From Jejuia sp. UBA6058 (lineage in GTDB: Bacteria > Bacteroidota > Bacteroidia > Flavobacteriales > Flavobacteriaceae), in the NCBI GenBank assembly GCA_002428965.1, contig DIYI01000009.1, positions 364,490 through 428,489 of the forward strand: a stretch of DNA of 64,000 bases, read 5' to 3'. The translations under genes were made by a program, and so were the position numbers. Below are positions 27,098-35,109 of the stretch, piece by piece; position 1 is the first letter of the stretch, and each line of letters starts with the position of its first letter. The notes under the pieces were generated by a model that ran no database searches, was not told the origin of the DNA, and saw only the letters and a program-made list of their open reading frames with translations.

Positions 27098-28000
27098 TTA
27101 GAATAGCGCTCTTAAACCGATGTTAAATGTTTGCCCTAAACCGGTATTTTTACCTCTAAAGAAATTTGAGTATAGAAATTCAACATTCAATTCATTTGTT
27201 AGCTGATATTTTGCTCCACCACCAAGAATCGTGGCATTTTGACTAAAATCGTTGGCTCCTTGGTCGTTTCCGCTAAAAGAGATGAGTTGTAAATGTTGTA
27301 CTAATCCCAAAACTGTAAATTTAGAACTTGGAAAGTAACTTAAAAACACACCTGGTGTTAGGCGCAAACTGTTATATGCAAAACTAGCCTGTTCGCCAAA
27401 ATTATACTCGGTATTTAGCTCTGTAAATAATTGCCAATCGCCACCCGCAAAACTATAATCATAGAAAAATCTATTTTGAAATATGAAGCCGTCTTGATCT
27501 AAAAACACACCGTCTTCTGTCTCATTATCTACTAATGGAATATGAAATGCAGTTTGGATGGTGAAGTTACCAATACTTTTAATTGGGTTAAATTTAATAG
27601 CCGGTGCAAAAGATGTTAAACCTGAGCGTGCAGAACCTCTTTCTCCATCAAATGAAAATACATCCAAAGCATCTCTGCCTCCAATAACATTTGAACGCAC
27701 TTCAAACAATAGTCCAACATTAATATTATTATTGTCTGAAACTCCTGTGAAAATATCTACAGACGAGGTAAAAAATGTATTTCTTGGAATATCTCTTTTT
27801 TGAGTGCCTTCTGCGTTTCCAAATAAATCTTTAGTTTCTGTATATAAATTATTAAACCATTTGATGTCCCATTGCCCCTTTTTCAATAGAATTGACGGTG
27901 TATAAGTTTGAATTACACTCCCTTGGTTTTCGTCGTCTTCTTGTGCAAACCCCGAAAACGAGATTGCTATTAGAGTTGCTAGTGTTAGTATTCTTTTCAT
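27098..28000 (-). CDS. Outer-membrane beta-barrel protein of unknown substrate
   Basis: A 300-residue product with a signal peptide ending at SGFAQ (about residue 19). The mature chain is built of short amphipathic strands (DIKWFNNLYTETK, NINVGLLFEVRSNV, FTIQTAFHIPL, FVF-like repeats) and ends FNIGLRALF with the terminal Phe of outer-membrane barrels. It resembles transporter-like MetA-pathway/phenol-degradation barrels by layout. It lies between the GH113 operon and the DUF547 gene, all minus strand, 25 bases after the latter. Confidence 0.75.
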   Translation of the reverse strand: MKRILTLATLIAISFSGFAQEDDENQGSVIQTYTPSILLKKGQWDIKWFNNLYTETKDLFGNAEGTQKRDIPRNTFFTSSVDIFTGVSDNNNINVGLLFEVRSNVIGGRDALDVFSFDGERGSARSGLTSFAPAIKFNPIKSIGNFTIQTAFHIPLVDNETEDGVFLDQDGFIFQNRFFYDYSFAGGDWQLFTELNTEYNFGEQASFAYNSLRLTPGVFLSYFPSSKFTVLGLVQHLQLISFSGNDQGANDFSQNATILGGGAKYQLTNELNVEFLYSNFFRGKNTGLGQTFNIGLRALF

Positions 28001-28025
28001 GATTTTTTTATTATTGATTTTTGGT

Positions 28026-28739
28026 TTATTGCTTGTTTATTGTCCAATTGTACTCGAAGTAACTTAACTTCCATTTTCCTTCTAATTTCTCTGTTCTATA
28101 TATGTTTATAAAGTCGATTTCATCCTTTCCATTCATAGTGAAGTCCTCTTTGTACCATTCCATAATTTTTGAGACTTGTACTCTATTTTTTTTAGAATTT
28201 ACTTTAATAAAATCGCCATTAATTGCTTTTTTAGTTTGGGCTTCCAACTGATTTTCTAAAGTATCAGGCAAATATGCTTGACTGATAAGCGGTGGGCATC
28301 CCACGGCGCCACAAACCAATACAAAGTGAAATCTTGGTTCCTTGAAATTACCTCTTAGTAATTTGTGTTCAATATCATTTAAAGTTATGTTTTTGCCACC
28401 AATACCGTGTTTTGTTTTGTCAAAAAAACCAGCATTGTCTAAAGGGTTTTTTGTAGGATAGTTATCAATTAACCCCTTAATTACTGATAAATTATAGGCG
28501 TTTATCCAAAAAGCTTGATAGTTCTTAGCATCATCTTTAGAGACTGAAATGCCTTCCGCAATTTTTAAAACTTCGTTTAATTGTGATTGATCTTTATGAA
28601 TGTCATCATAGGCTACTCTTCCGTTTGCCACATTTGTTTTGAAAAAAGCATCTGCTTTGTTAAGAAATGCATTTAAGTCTTGTGCGCTAACCGAAAAAGT
28701 AAGTGTGGCAACTACTAAAAAAGAAATATATTTTTTCAT
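28026..28739 (-). CDS. Exported DUF547 protein
   Basis: Paralogue of the DUF547 protein in the arsenosugar cluster, 237 residues. A signal peptide ends at SVSAQ (about residue 19). Signature motifs are YQAFWINAYNLSVIKGLIDNYP and FHFVLVCGAVGCPPL; the C-terminal KIMEWYKEDF and FEYNWTINKQ match the other copy. It has no lipobox, unlike the paralogue. The reaction is unknown. It lies 25 bases before the barrel gene at 27098-28000 and likely shares its transcript. Confidence 0.86.
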   Translation of the reverse strand: MKKYISFLVVATLTFSVSAQDLNAFLNKADAFFKTNVANGRVAYDDIHKDQSQLNEVLKIAEGISVSKDDAKNYQAFWINAYNLSVIKGLIDNYPTKNPLDNAGFFDKTKHGIGGKNITLNDIEHKLLRGNFKEPRFHFVLVCGAVGCPPLISQAYLPDTLENQLEAQTKKAINGDFIKVNSKKNRVQVSKIMEWYKEDFTMNGKDEIDFINIYRTEKLEGKWKLSYFEYNWTINKQ

Positions 28740-29091
28740 AATTAAATGGTTTGATCTTTAAATTCCTGCAACCTAAGTCTGCCATATTTCAAGAAACTTT
28801 CAAAAAAAGTTACAATTTTTTCGTGTCTTCATGTTTTGCAATTCCTTACAAAGCAACATCAATTTAAAGCGTTTCTAAATTAGGATGACATGTTAAGTTC
28901 TTATCTTTAGGTTCGACCTATGTAGGGAAGCCTATGGCAAATATGTAAAATCTTTTACTAGCAAACAGGCCCGCGTTAGGGATTGCAGTGGTAGCTTTTG
29001 GTGAGGTACGCATCGAACCAAAACTTTTAACGGAAAGCCCGACCCGACAGGGTAACGCCCAAGTAAAAATAATAAAACTAACAACCCAATT
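28740..29091. other. Gene-free gap between divergent DUF547 and FAD oxidoreductase genes
   Basis: No open frame of note on either strand. It holds a near-consensus box TATCTTTA at 28902-28909 (plus strand; one base off TAnnTTTG), which would give the FAD oxidoreductase gene a leader of about 180 bases, and dispersed repeat copy B at 28974-29060 inside that leader. Confidence 0.5.
28974..29060 (-). repeat. Dispersed repeat, copy B (leader of FAD oxidoreductase gene)
   Basis: Read on the plus strand it starts CGTTAGGGATTG and ends GGGTAACGCCC. It shares the core GTAGCTTTTGGTGAGG, CGCATCGA-CCAAAACT and GGAAAGC with the reverse complement of copy C over nearly its whole length; copy A shares only the ends. 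Internal TTTTGGT and ACCAAAA can pair. Copies A and C follow a stop codon in sense orientation, whereas B is antisense to the gene 31 bases downstream. Confidence 0.85.
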
Positions 29092-30390
29092 ATGGAGCAC
29101 GTAGTTATTATAGGAAACGGAATTTCTGGCGTTACTGCGGCCAGACATATTAGAAAACTTTCTGATAAGAAAATCACCATTGTTTCTGCTGAGACAGACT
29201 ACTTTTTTTCGCGTACCGCGTTGATGTATGTGTATATGGGGCATATGAAGTTTGAGCATACACAACCTTATGAAAAATGGTTTTGGAAGAAAAACAGAAT
29301 TGATCTGAAAAAGGGGTATGTGAAGCAGGTTGATACTAAAAGTAAGACACTATATTTTGCGGAAGGTGATAAGTTAGCTTACAATAAATTGATAATTGCT
29401 ACTGGCAGTAAACCTAATAAATTTGGATGGCCAGGGCAGGATTTGGATGGTGTTATGGGTATGTACCATAAGCAAGATTTAGAGAACCTTGAGACATACG
29501 CGCCTAACAATAAAGTATGTAAGCGTGGGGTAATTGTAGGCGGTGGACTGATTGGTATTGAGTTGGCTGAAATGTTAAGCTCCAGAGGAATTCCTGTGAC
29601 ATTTTTGGTGCGCGAAAAAAGTTTTTGGAATGGTGTTTTACCTGATGGCGAGAGTGCTATGATTAATCGCCACATTAAAAATCATCATATAGATTTACGA
29701 TTGGGAGCAAACTTACAAGAGATTAAAGCCGATGAAAACGGCAAGGTTAAATCGGTTATTATTGCCGAAACAGGAGAGGAAATCGCTTGCAATGTTGTGG
29801 GATTAACTGCCGGTGTATCTCCAAATATTGATTTTATAAAAGATTCGGTTATTGAAACAGGGCGTGGTGTAAAAGTGAACAGGTATTTAGAAACAAATAT
29901 TGAGGATGTTTATGCCATTGGTGATTGTGCAGAACAGCATGAAGCCATAGACCAACGCAGACCCATTGAGGCGGTTTGGTATACAGGACGGATGATGGGA
30001 GAAACTGTGGCGCAAACTATTTGTGGAAACCACATTCAGTATAAACCAGGATATTGGTTTAACTCTGCGAAATTCTTTGATATTGAGTACCAAACCTACG
30101 GTTGGGTATTTTCAAAACCTAGAGAAAATGAAACTCATTTTCATTGGAAACATAAGGATGACACAAAATGTATTACTGTTTGCTACGATAAAAATACCAA
30201 CCAGTTTTTAGGCATTAATACGTTTGGTATTCGTATGCGTCATGAAATATTTGATACATGGCTCACAGAAAAACGCGATGTTGACTATGTAATGCAACAT
30301 TTATCAGAAGCAAATTTTGATCCTGAATTTTTCAAACGTTTTGAAAAAGATATTCTTTCAGCATTTAAAAACAATCTTATTACTGTATAA
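29092..30390 (+). CDS. NAD(P)/FAD-dependent oxidoreductase
   Basis: Pyridine nucleotide-disulfide-type flavoprotein of 432 residues, probably feeding electrons to the iron-sulfur membrane protein encoded two bases downstream. VVIIGNGISGVTAARHI is the FAD loop, VIVGGGLIGIELAEMLSSRG the NAD(P) loop and DVYAIGDCAEQHE the second FAD motif. Cys residues of a disulfide active site are absent, as in ferredoxin-reductase or nitrite-reductase-like members. Partner and substrate are inferred only. Confidence 0.9.
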   Translation: MEHVVIIGNGISGVTAARHIRKLSDKKITIVSAETDYFFSRTALMYVYMGHMKFEHTQPYEKWFWKKNRIDLKKGYVKQVDTKSKTLYFAEGDKLAYNKLIIATGSKPNKFGWPGQDLDGVMGMYHKQDLENLETYAPNNKVCKRGVIVGGGLIGIELAEMLSSRGIPVTFLVREKSFWNGVLPDGESAMINRHIKNHHIDLRLGANLQEIKADENGKVKSVIIAETGEEIACNVVGLTAGVSPNIDFIKDSVIETGRGVKVNRYLETNIEDVYAIGDCAEQHEAIDQRRPIEAVWYTGRMMGETVAQTICGNHIQYKPGYWFNSAKFFDIEYQTYGWVFSKPRENETHFHWKHKDDTKCITVCYDKNTNQFLGINTFGIRMRHEIFDTWLTEKRDVDYVMQHLSEANFDPEFFKRFEKDILSAFKNNLITV

Positions 30391-30391
30391 T

Positions 30392-31984
30392 ATGGCAACG
30401 ATACAACGCAATATGTCTCTTACCGGAGACGCATCAAATTACCTAAATCCTTTTCAAAAAATTGGAACTGTAATTGGTTTAGGAGGATTAGCAATAATTG
30501 TATTTTCATTATTCACAGATTTTGAAAATAAAGCGCTCTGGCTAACCGTAGCCCTGGTTGCCTTGACAGGAGGTATTTTGCTTTTTGCTAAAGGCTCTTA
30601 TTCTGATAGATTAGAAGGTATTAAAAATCATGGCGTCTGGTTTAAGAGTGTTTCAAGTAGAGGTTTCTGGGGATGGGTTGCTGGTGTTACCCTTACTGGT
30701 TTTTACATCATATTGTATTTCTATGAAGGTCTGTTAGGTGCTAGTCCTGATAGTAATACCGGTATTATTGCATTGTTCGATCCGTTAAGCAAATTTTTAA
30801 GTGGTAATCCTGCAAGCCAATGGTTTGTATATGGCACACTGTACACTATTGCTATTTTGGCTTTCGGGATTAAGTTTATCTGGAAATACAGACATAACCG
30901 TTACGAGCAGCTAAGAACCATTAGTGTCATGTTTTTTCAAACGGCTTTTGCGTTTTTAATTCCTGAGTTAATGGCGCGTTTGAATAGTGATGATTTTTCG
31001 TTGCCATATAATGATTTGAAAAATATGTGGCCGTTAAACTATTATGCCTTTGATGGTTGGCGTATTGATCAATTTATCAATGCCGAAACTATTGGAATTG
31101 TCTTTTTAGTATTTGCGATATTATCAGTATTTGTAATCTCTCCATTTCTTACCTATAAATATGGTAAACGTTGGTATTGTTCATGGGTTTGTGGTTGTGG
31201 CGGTTTAGCTGAAACTGCTGGTGATGCCTTTAGACAGTTAAGCGATAAAAGTATGACTGCTTGGAAAGTAGAACGTTGGGTGATTCATTCTGTATTGGTG
31301 TTTTCTGTGGTTATGACCACTGCGGTCATTAGTACTTATTTAGGCTACGAATCGAAAGGATATTGGTTAACAAAAGATGTGTTTTTGATTGGAGTTGCTG
31401 TTTTTCTAGGATTACTTTTTGCAATTATTTGGTTCTTTAAAAGAGACGAACTGAAAAAGGATGCACGCTATGGTGCTATTGGATATTTAGTAATTGTACT
31501 TGCCCTTATTAGTATTCATTATTTTTCTGATACTGCAAATAGTGAAATTTTCATTTTTAAATCCAGTGATTTGAGAAGTTTCTATGCCTTTTTAATAGGT
31601 GCTGTTTTTTCTGGAGTAATTGGTACTGGGTTCTATCCTATTTTTGGTAGTCGAGTTTGGTGCCGAATGGGTTGCCCTATGGCAGGCATCTTAGGATTAC
31701 AACAACGTTTATTTTCCAAATTCAGAATTACAACTAACGGCGGACAGTGTATTTCCTGTGGTAATTGTTCTACCTATTGCGAAATGGGGATAGATGTTCG
31801 CGCTTATGCTCAAAAAGGTGAAAATATTGTGCGTGCTAGTTGTGTAGGTTGTGGTATTTGTTCTGCGGTTTGCCCAAGGGGAGTTTTAAAATTAGAAAAT
31901 GGCCCATTAGAAGGTAGAATCGATGCAAATCAAGTACTACTTGGTAATGATGTGGATTTATTGGATTTGGTAAACAAAAACTAA
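30392..31984 (+). CDS. NapH/CcoG-like membrane iron-sulfur protein
   Basis: Membrane protein of 530 residues with about nine hydrophobic segments and two 4Fe-4S ferredoxin motifs near the C-terminus: CISCGNCSTYCEMG and CVGCGICSAVCPRG. Two more Cys groups, WYCSWVCGCGG and VWCRMGCPMAG, are the NapH/NosR/RdxA-type signatures. It is predicted to pass electrons between cytoplasm and periplasm. ATG at 30392 follows the upstream stop by one base; an upstream extension to 30317 would run through the flavoprotein gene. It overlaps the next gene by one base. Confidence 0.9.
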   Translation: MATIQRNMSLTGDASNYLNPFQKIGTVIGLGGLAIIVFSLFTDFENKALWLTVALVALTGGILLFAKGSYSDRLEGIKNHGVWFKSVSSRGFWGWVAGVTLTGFYIILYFYEGLLGASPDSNTGIIALFDPLSKFLSGNPASQWFVYGTLYTIAILAFGIKFIWKYRHNRYEQLRTISVMFFQTAFAFLIPELMARLNSDDFSLPYNDLKNMWPLNYYAFDGWRIDQFINAETIGIVFLVFAILSVFVISPFLTYKYGKRWYCSWVCGCGGLAETAGDAFRQLSDKSMTAWKVERWVIHSVLVFSVVMTTAVISTYLGYESKGYWLTKDVFLIGVAVFLGLLFAIIWFFKRDELKKDARYGAIGYLVIVLALISIHYFSDTANSEIFIFKSSDLRSFYAFLIGAVFSGVIGTGFYPIFGSRVWCRMGCPMAGILGLQQRLFSKFRITTNGGQCISCGNCSTYCEMGIDVRAYAQKGENIVRASCVGCGICSAVCPRGVLKLENGPLEGRIDANQVLLGNDVDLLDLVNKN

Positions 31985-32382
31985 TGCGTCTCTCTATTAT
32001 TTTTCTGTTTCTCGTTACTTTGGGATACGCTCAAAAGTCCTATCAAAAACAATACTACCCCAACGGCAACTTAAAGGCAAAAGGTTGGCTTCAAAATGGT
32101 ATTAAAATAAACTATTGGTATTTCTATAACAGCAATGGCACAAAAGCTAGTGAGGGTCATTTCATAAATGGGAAGAAAAACAAATGGTGGTTATTTTATG
32201 ATGACATGAATAAAGTTAATCACAAATGCCAGTTAAAAGATGGTGTGAAAAATGGATATTGTTTGATGTATTCTAACGAGCAATTAATATCTGCGAAGCG
32301 ATTCAAAAATGGAAAACAGTTTAAAGAATGGACAGATTTCAGCGCTTTTAAAAAAGAGAATAACCTTAGTGATTTGAAATAG
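31984..32382 (+). CDS. Exported YwqK/MORN-repeat protein
   Basis: Small secreted protein of 132 residues with a signal peptide ending LGYAQ (about residue 17) and three MORN/YwqK-type repeats (YYPNGNLKAKGWLQNG, FYNSNGTKASEGHFING, MYSNEQLISAKRFKNG). The label toxin-antitoxin YwqK antitoxin used for such proteins is not supported here: there is no partner toxin and it is exported. It shares TAATG with the upstream membrane protein, so it is likely part of that redox operon. Confidence 0.82.
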   Translation: MRLSIIFLFLVTLGYAQKSYQKQYYPNGNLKAKGWLQNGIKINYWYFYNSNGTKASEGHFINGKKNKWWLFYDDMNKVNHKCQLKDGVKNGYCLMYSNEQLISAKRFKNGKQFKEWTDFSAFKKENNLSDLK

Positions 32383-32431
32383 TTTAGAGTTGATAATATT
32401 TCTTTAAACCTATATTTCAGAACAAAATTCT

Positions 32432-32439
32432 TACTTTTG
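32432..32439 (+). promoter_or_regulatory. Bacteroidetes -7 box for the TPR protein gene
   Basis: TACTTTTG matches TAnnTTTG exactly, 34 bases before the ATG at 32474. No clear -33 TTG. Confidence 0.5.
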
Positions 32440-32473
32440 AAATACGTCAGCGACCCTAACAGTTCTTTTCTAA

Positions 32474-34246
32474 ATGTCCGCTAAACAAAAGAATATCACT
32501 ATTGCTATTTTACCATTTCAGGTAGTAAGTAATGATGTTCGAATCTCAAATATTTTTCTTGGTTTTACAGAAGATCTTATAAACAATTTCTCCAAGTTTG
32601 TTGGTCTTTCGGTAATTTCTTCATTCTCAACAAACAGAATAAAAGACATTTCAAATCAAAATGAAATTGATAAACTAGGTGCTGATTATTTTATTTACGG
32701 AACTGTTAGTGAGCGCCAAACAAAACTTCGTGTCTCAATTCAACTCATAAAAAACGAGAATCAAAGTTTAGTTTTTGGAAATCAATATGATGAATCTCTG
32801 GATACTCTTTTGGAAACCCAAGATGCAATTGTTCAACAAATAACAGCAATACTTGAAGAAAAAATCAACTATAACCTTTTATCACATTCTTACAAAAAAA
32901 ATGCCGTAGAACTTGCAGCATACGAGAACTACCTTATGGGTATGCATACACTTAAAAAAGGGTCAGGAGACAATGATAAAAAGTCTAGAACATTCTTCAA
33001 TGCTGCCCTGAGTATTGATTCAAATTACTCCTTAGCTTATACTGGATTATCCTTAAGTTATTTTAACTTTTGGTCTTGCTTGTTATGGAGTAGATGGGAT
33101 GAAAGTATGAAAGGCGCGCATGAACACGCTCTAAAAGCTGTTGAATTGGATGAGAACGATTATACAGCATTGGGCATTTTGGGTAGAACGTTTGTGTATT
33201 TTGGTGAATACGAAAAAGCTGAGCACTATTTAAGGAAGTCATTAAGAATGAACTCTAATGATTGTTCGCATTTATTACGGGTTGCATTTTCATTAATGTT
33301 CTTAGGATACTCCGAAGAAGCTTTAAAACTATATCAAAAAGCTATAGACCTCAACCCATTTCATTCCAATAGTTATTACGCTCATGGTGCAATCTATAAT
33401 TTAGAAGCTGGGAACTTTAAAAAGAGTATTGAATTAATAAAAAAAGCCCCAATAGATAATTGGACTGATTTTCCAGCTTTTGTCGCAGCAGCTTATCTTC
33501 AAATCGAAGATTATTCTAATATGTGGATGCACTGGGATAAATACTTAGAACTTTTTAAACATGAAGTATATTCAGAAAAAAAGCCCTTTGAAGAAGAGGC
33601 TTTAGAATGGTTGTTGATTGTAAATCCTTTCAAGAACAAATCCTATCTTAACGTACTTGTTGATTACATTAAAAACGAAAAGCGAATCGTTTTAAAACCA
33701 GCAAAAAAGTCTTCAAATACAAGCAACTCTTTCTACTTAACTGGAAATGTTTGGGAGATTTCTTTTAAAAAAACTGCTATAATTTTAAAGGATGCAAAGG
33801 GGTTGCATGACATTAAAAAACTTCTGGAACAACCTAACCAGGAATTTCATTGCTTAGATCTTATGCAAGCTGGAGTGGATGAATCTAATACCGAAAACGT
33901 AATTGACAGTAAGGCAAAGTCTGACTACCAAAAACGAATTCAAGAACTTCAAATTGAACTTCATGAAGCGGAAAGTTTTAATCAAACCGCCAAAGTATCA
34001 ACCTTAAGAGAAGAATATGATACTCTTTTGGAGGAGCTTACAAAATCTTTAGGGCTTGCAGGAAAAACAAGAAAGGTAAGTTCAACCTTAGAAAAAGCCC
34101 GGTCTGCCGTAACTTGGCGCATTCGGAATAGCATAAAGAAAATAGAACACCATAATCCTGAATTGGCCAACCATCTTTCAAAATCCATAAAAACAGGTAC
34201 ATTTTGTTCCTACAAACCAGAAGTTCTGGTGGATTGGAATCTTTAA
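32474..34246 (+). CDS. TolB/FlgO-like N-domain, TPR repeats and a C-terminal regulatory module
   Basis: Cytoplasmic protein of 590 residues with no signal peptide. Residues about 8-125 resemble the TolB/FlgO-like domain found in CadC/adenylate-cyclase-type signalling proteins (ITIAILPFQVVS, LGADYFIYGTVSE). Residues about 145-400 are TPR repeats (LAYTGLSLSYFNFW, AEHYLRKSLRMN, ALKLYQKAIDLNP). Residues 420-590 match, in order, a C-terminal module common in actinobacterial AAA/LuxR-type and adenylate cyclase-like regulators: a beta stretch, LKDAKGLHDIKKLL, EFHCLDL, a YQKRIQELQ coiled coil, LGLAGKTRK, EKARSAVTWRI and TGTFCSY. No enzymatic domain or HTH is visible. Function unknown. Confidence 0.78.
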   Translation: MSAKQKNITIAILPFQVVSNDVRISNIFLGFTEDLINNFSKFVGLSVISSFSTNRIKDISNQNEIDKLGADYFIYGTVSERQTKLRVSIQLIKNENQSLVFGNQYDESLDTLLETQDAIVQQITAILEEKINYNLLSHSYKKNAVELAAYENYLMGMHTLKKGSGDNDKKSRTFFNAALSIDSNYSLAYTGLSLSYFNFWSCLLWSRWDESMKGAHEHALKAVELDENDYTALGILGRTFVYFGEYEKAEHYLRKSLRMNSNDCSHLLRVAFSLMFLGYSEEALKLYQKAIDLNPFHSNSYYAHGAIYNLEAGNFKKSIELIKKAPIDNWTDFPAFVAAAYLQIEDYSNMWMHWDKYLELFKHEVYSEKKPFEEEALEWLLIVNPFKNKSYLNVLVDYIKNEKRIVLKPAKKSSNTSNSFYLTGNVWEISFKKTAIILKDAKGLHDIKKLLEQPNQEFHCLDLMQAGVDESNTENVIDSKAKSDYQKRIQELQIELHEAESFNQTAKVSTLREEYDTLLEELTKSLGLAGKTRKVSSTLEKARSAVTWRIRNSIKKIEHHNPELANHLSKSIKTGTFCSYKPEVLVDWNL

Positions 34247-34252
34247 TTTTTC

Positions 34253-34304
34253 TAAAACTCACATTTTCATTTTGTAAAACTTACATCGTAAGGTGAAAAC
34301 TTAC
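34253..34304 (+). promoter_or_regulatory. Three direct repeats about 21 bases apart
   Basis: TAAAACTCAC (34253), TAAAACTTAC (34275) and GAAAACTTAC (34295) recur 22 and 20 bases apart, about two helical turns, upstream of the fatty acid hydroxylase-family gene (ATG 34352). The last copy is also the right arm of CGTAAG-7-CTTACG. This is a layout used by regulators that bind one face of DNA, such as LytTR proteins. Confidence 0.45.
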
Positions 34305-34351
34305 GCCTTTAATTGTGAGAGCAAAAATTATTAATCAAAAAATATTGTACT

Positions 34352-35104
34352 ATGCCGACACCTTTAGAAATTTTGTTAGACCCCATATCACTTATTGCCC
34401 TTGGAATGTATCTTTTTTTAATGCTTTGGGAAGGTCTATTCCCTGCAAGACCATTACCAAAAGTTAAAAATTGGAAGCTAAAAGGATTAACGTCCTTTGC
34501 AGTTTTCTTTTTTTTATCATCGTATCTACCTTTACTTACAGATCCGTTTTTATCCCAATATCAAATTTTTGATTTAACAAGTTTGGGAAATATTGGTGGC
34601 GGAATTGTAGCCATTTTAGTTTATGAATTTGGAGTATTTATTTGGCACAGAGCAATGCACAAATCAGATCTTTTATGGAGAACCTTTCATCAAATGCATC
34701 ATAGCGCAGAGCGCATGGATACCTATGGTGCCTTCTATTTCAGTCTATTTGACATGGTTGGTTTTACCTTTTTAGGTAGTATCTGTTTAGCACTTTTAAT
34801 TGGCGTAACACCACAGGCCGTAACTATTATGCTTTTGGGCACTATGTTCTTAGGAATTTTTCAGCATACGAATATTAAAACACCACATTGGCTAGGATAT
34901 GTCATTCAACGTCCTGAAAGTCATACAGTTCATCACGCCAAAGGTATTCATATGCACAACTATTCTGATTTACCAATATTTGATATGATGTTTGGTTCGT
35001 TTACAAATCCAAAAAGTTATGAGCATGAAACAGGTTTTTATGATGGCGCTTCGTCAAAAATTATAGAAATGCTGACATTTCAGGATATCAACAGAAAAAA
35101 ATAG
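34352..35104 (+). CDS. Fatty acid hydroxylase/sterol desaturase family membrane protein
   Basis: Di-iron membrane enzyme of 250 residues, likely hydroxylating or desaturating a lipid. Four or so hydrophobic helices are interrupted by the three His clusters of the family: HRAMHK, HQMHH and, near the C-terminus, HTVHHAKGIHMHN. The exact substrate cannot be told; carotenoid or fatty acid hydroxylation are the usual roles in Bacteroidota. It is followed five bases later by the homocysteine methyltransferase gene. Confidence 0.88.
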   Translation: MPTPLEILLDPISLIALGMYLFLMLWEGLFPARPLPKVKNWKLKGLTSFAVFFFLSSYLPLLTDPFLSQYQIFDLTSLGNIGGGIVAILVYEFGVFIWHRAMHKSDLLWRTFHQMHHSAERMDTYGAFYFSLFDMVGFTFLGSICLALLIGVTPQAVTIMLLGTMFLGIFQHTNIKTPHWLGYVIQRPESHTVHHAKGIHMHNYSDLPIFDMMFGSFTNPKSYEHETGFYDGASSKIIEMLTFQDINRKK

Positions 35105-35109
35105 TAGTC

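Noticed and set aside
24053..28000. Classical polysaccharide utilisation locus
   Set aside because: There is a GH113-like enzyme but no SusC/SusD pair, no sulfatase nearby and no hybrid regulator.
30317..30391. Upstream extension of the iron-sulfur membrane protein
   Set aside because: It runs through the end of the flavoprotein gene and does not resemble the family N-terminus; the ATG at 30392 directly follows the stop.
31984..32382. YwqK protein as an antitoxin of a toxin-antitoxin pair
   Set aside because: It has a signal peptide and no toxin-like partner; the name comes from database habit.
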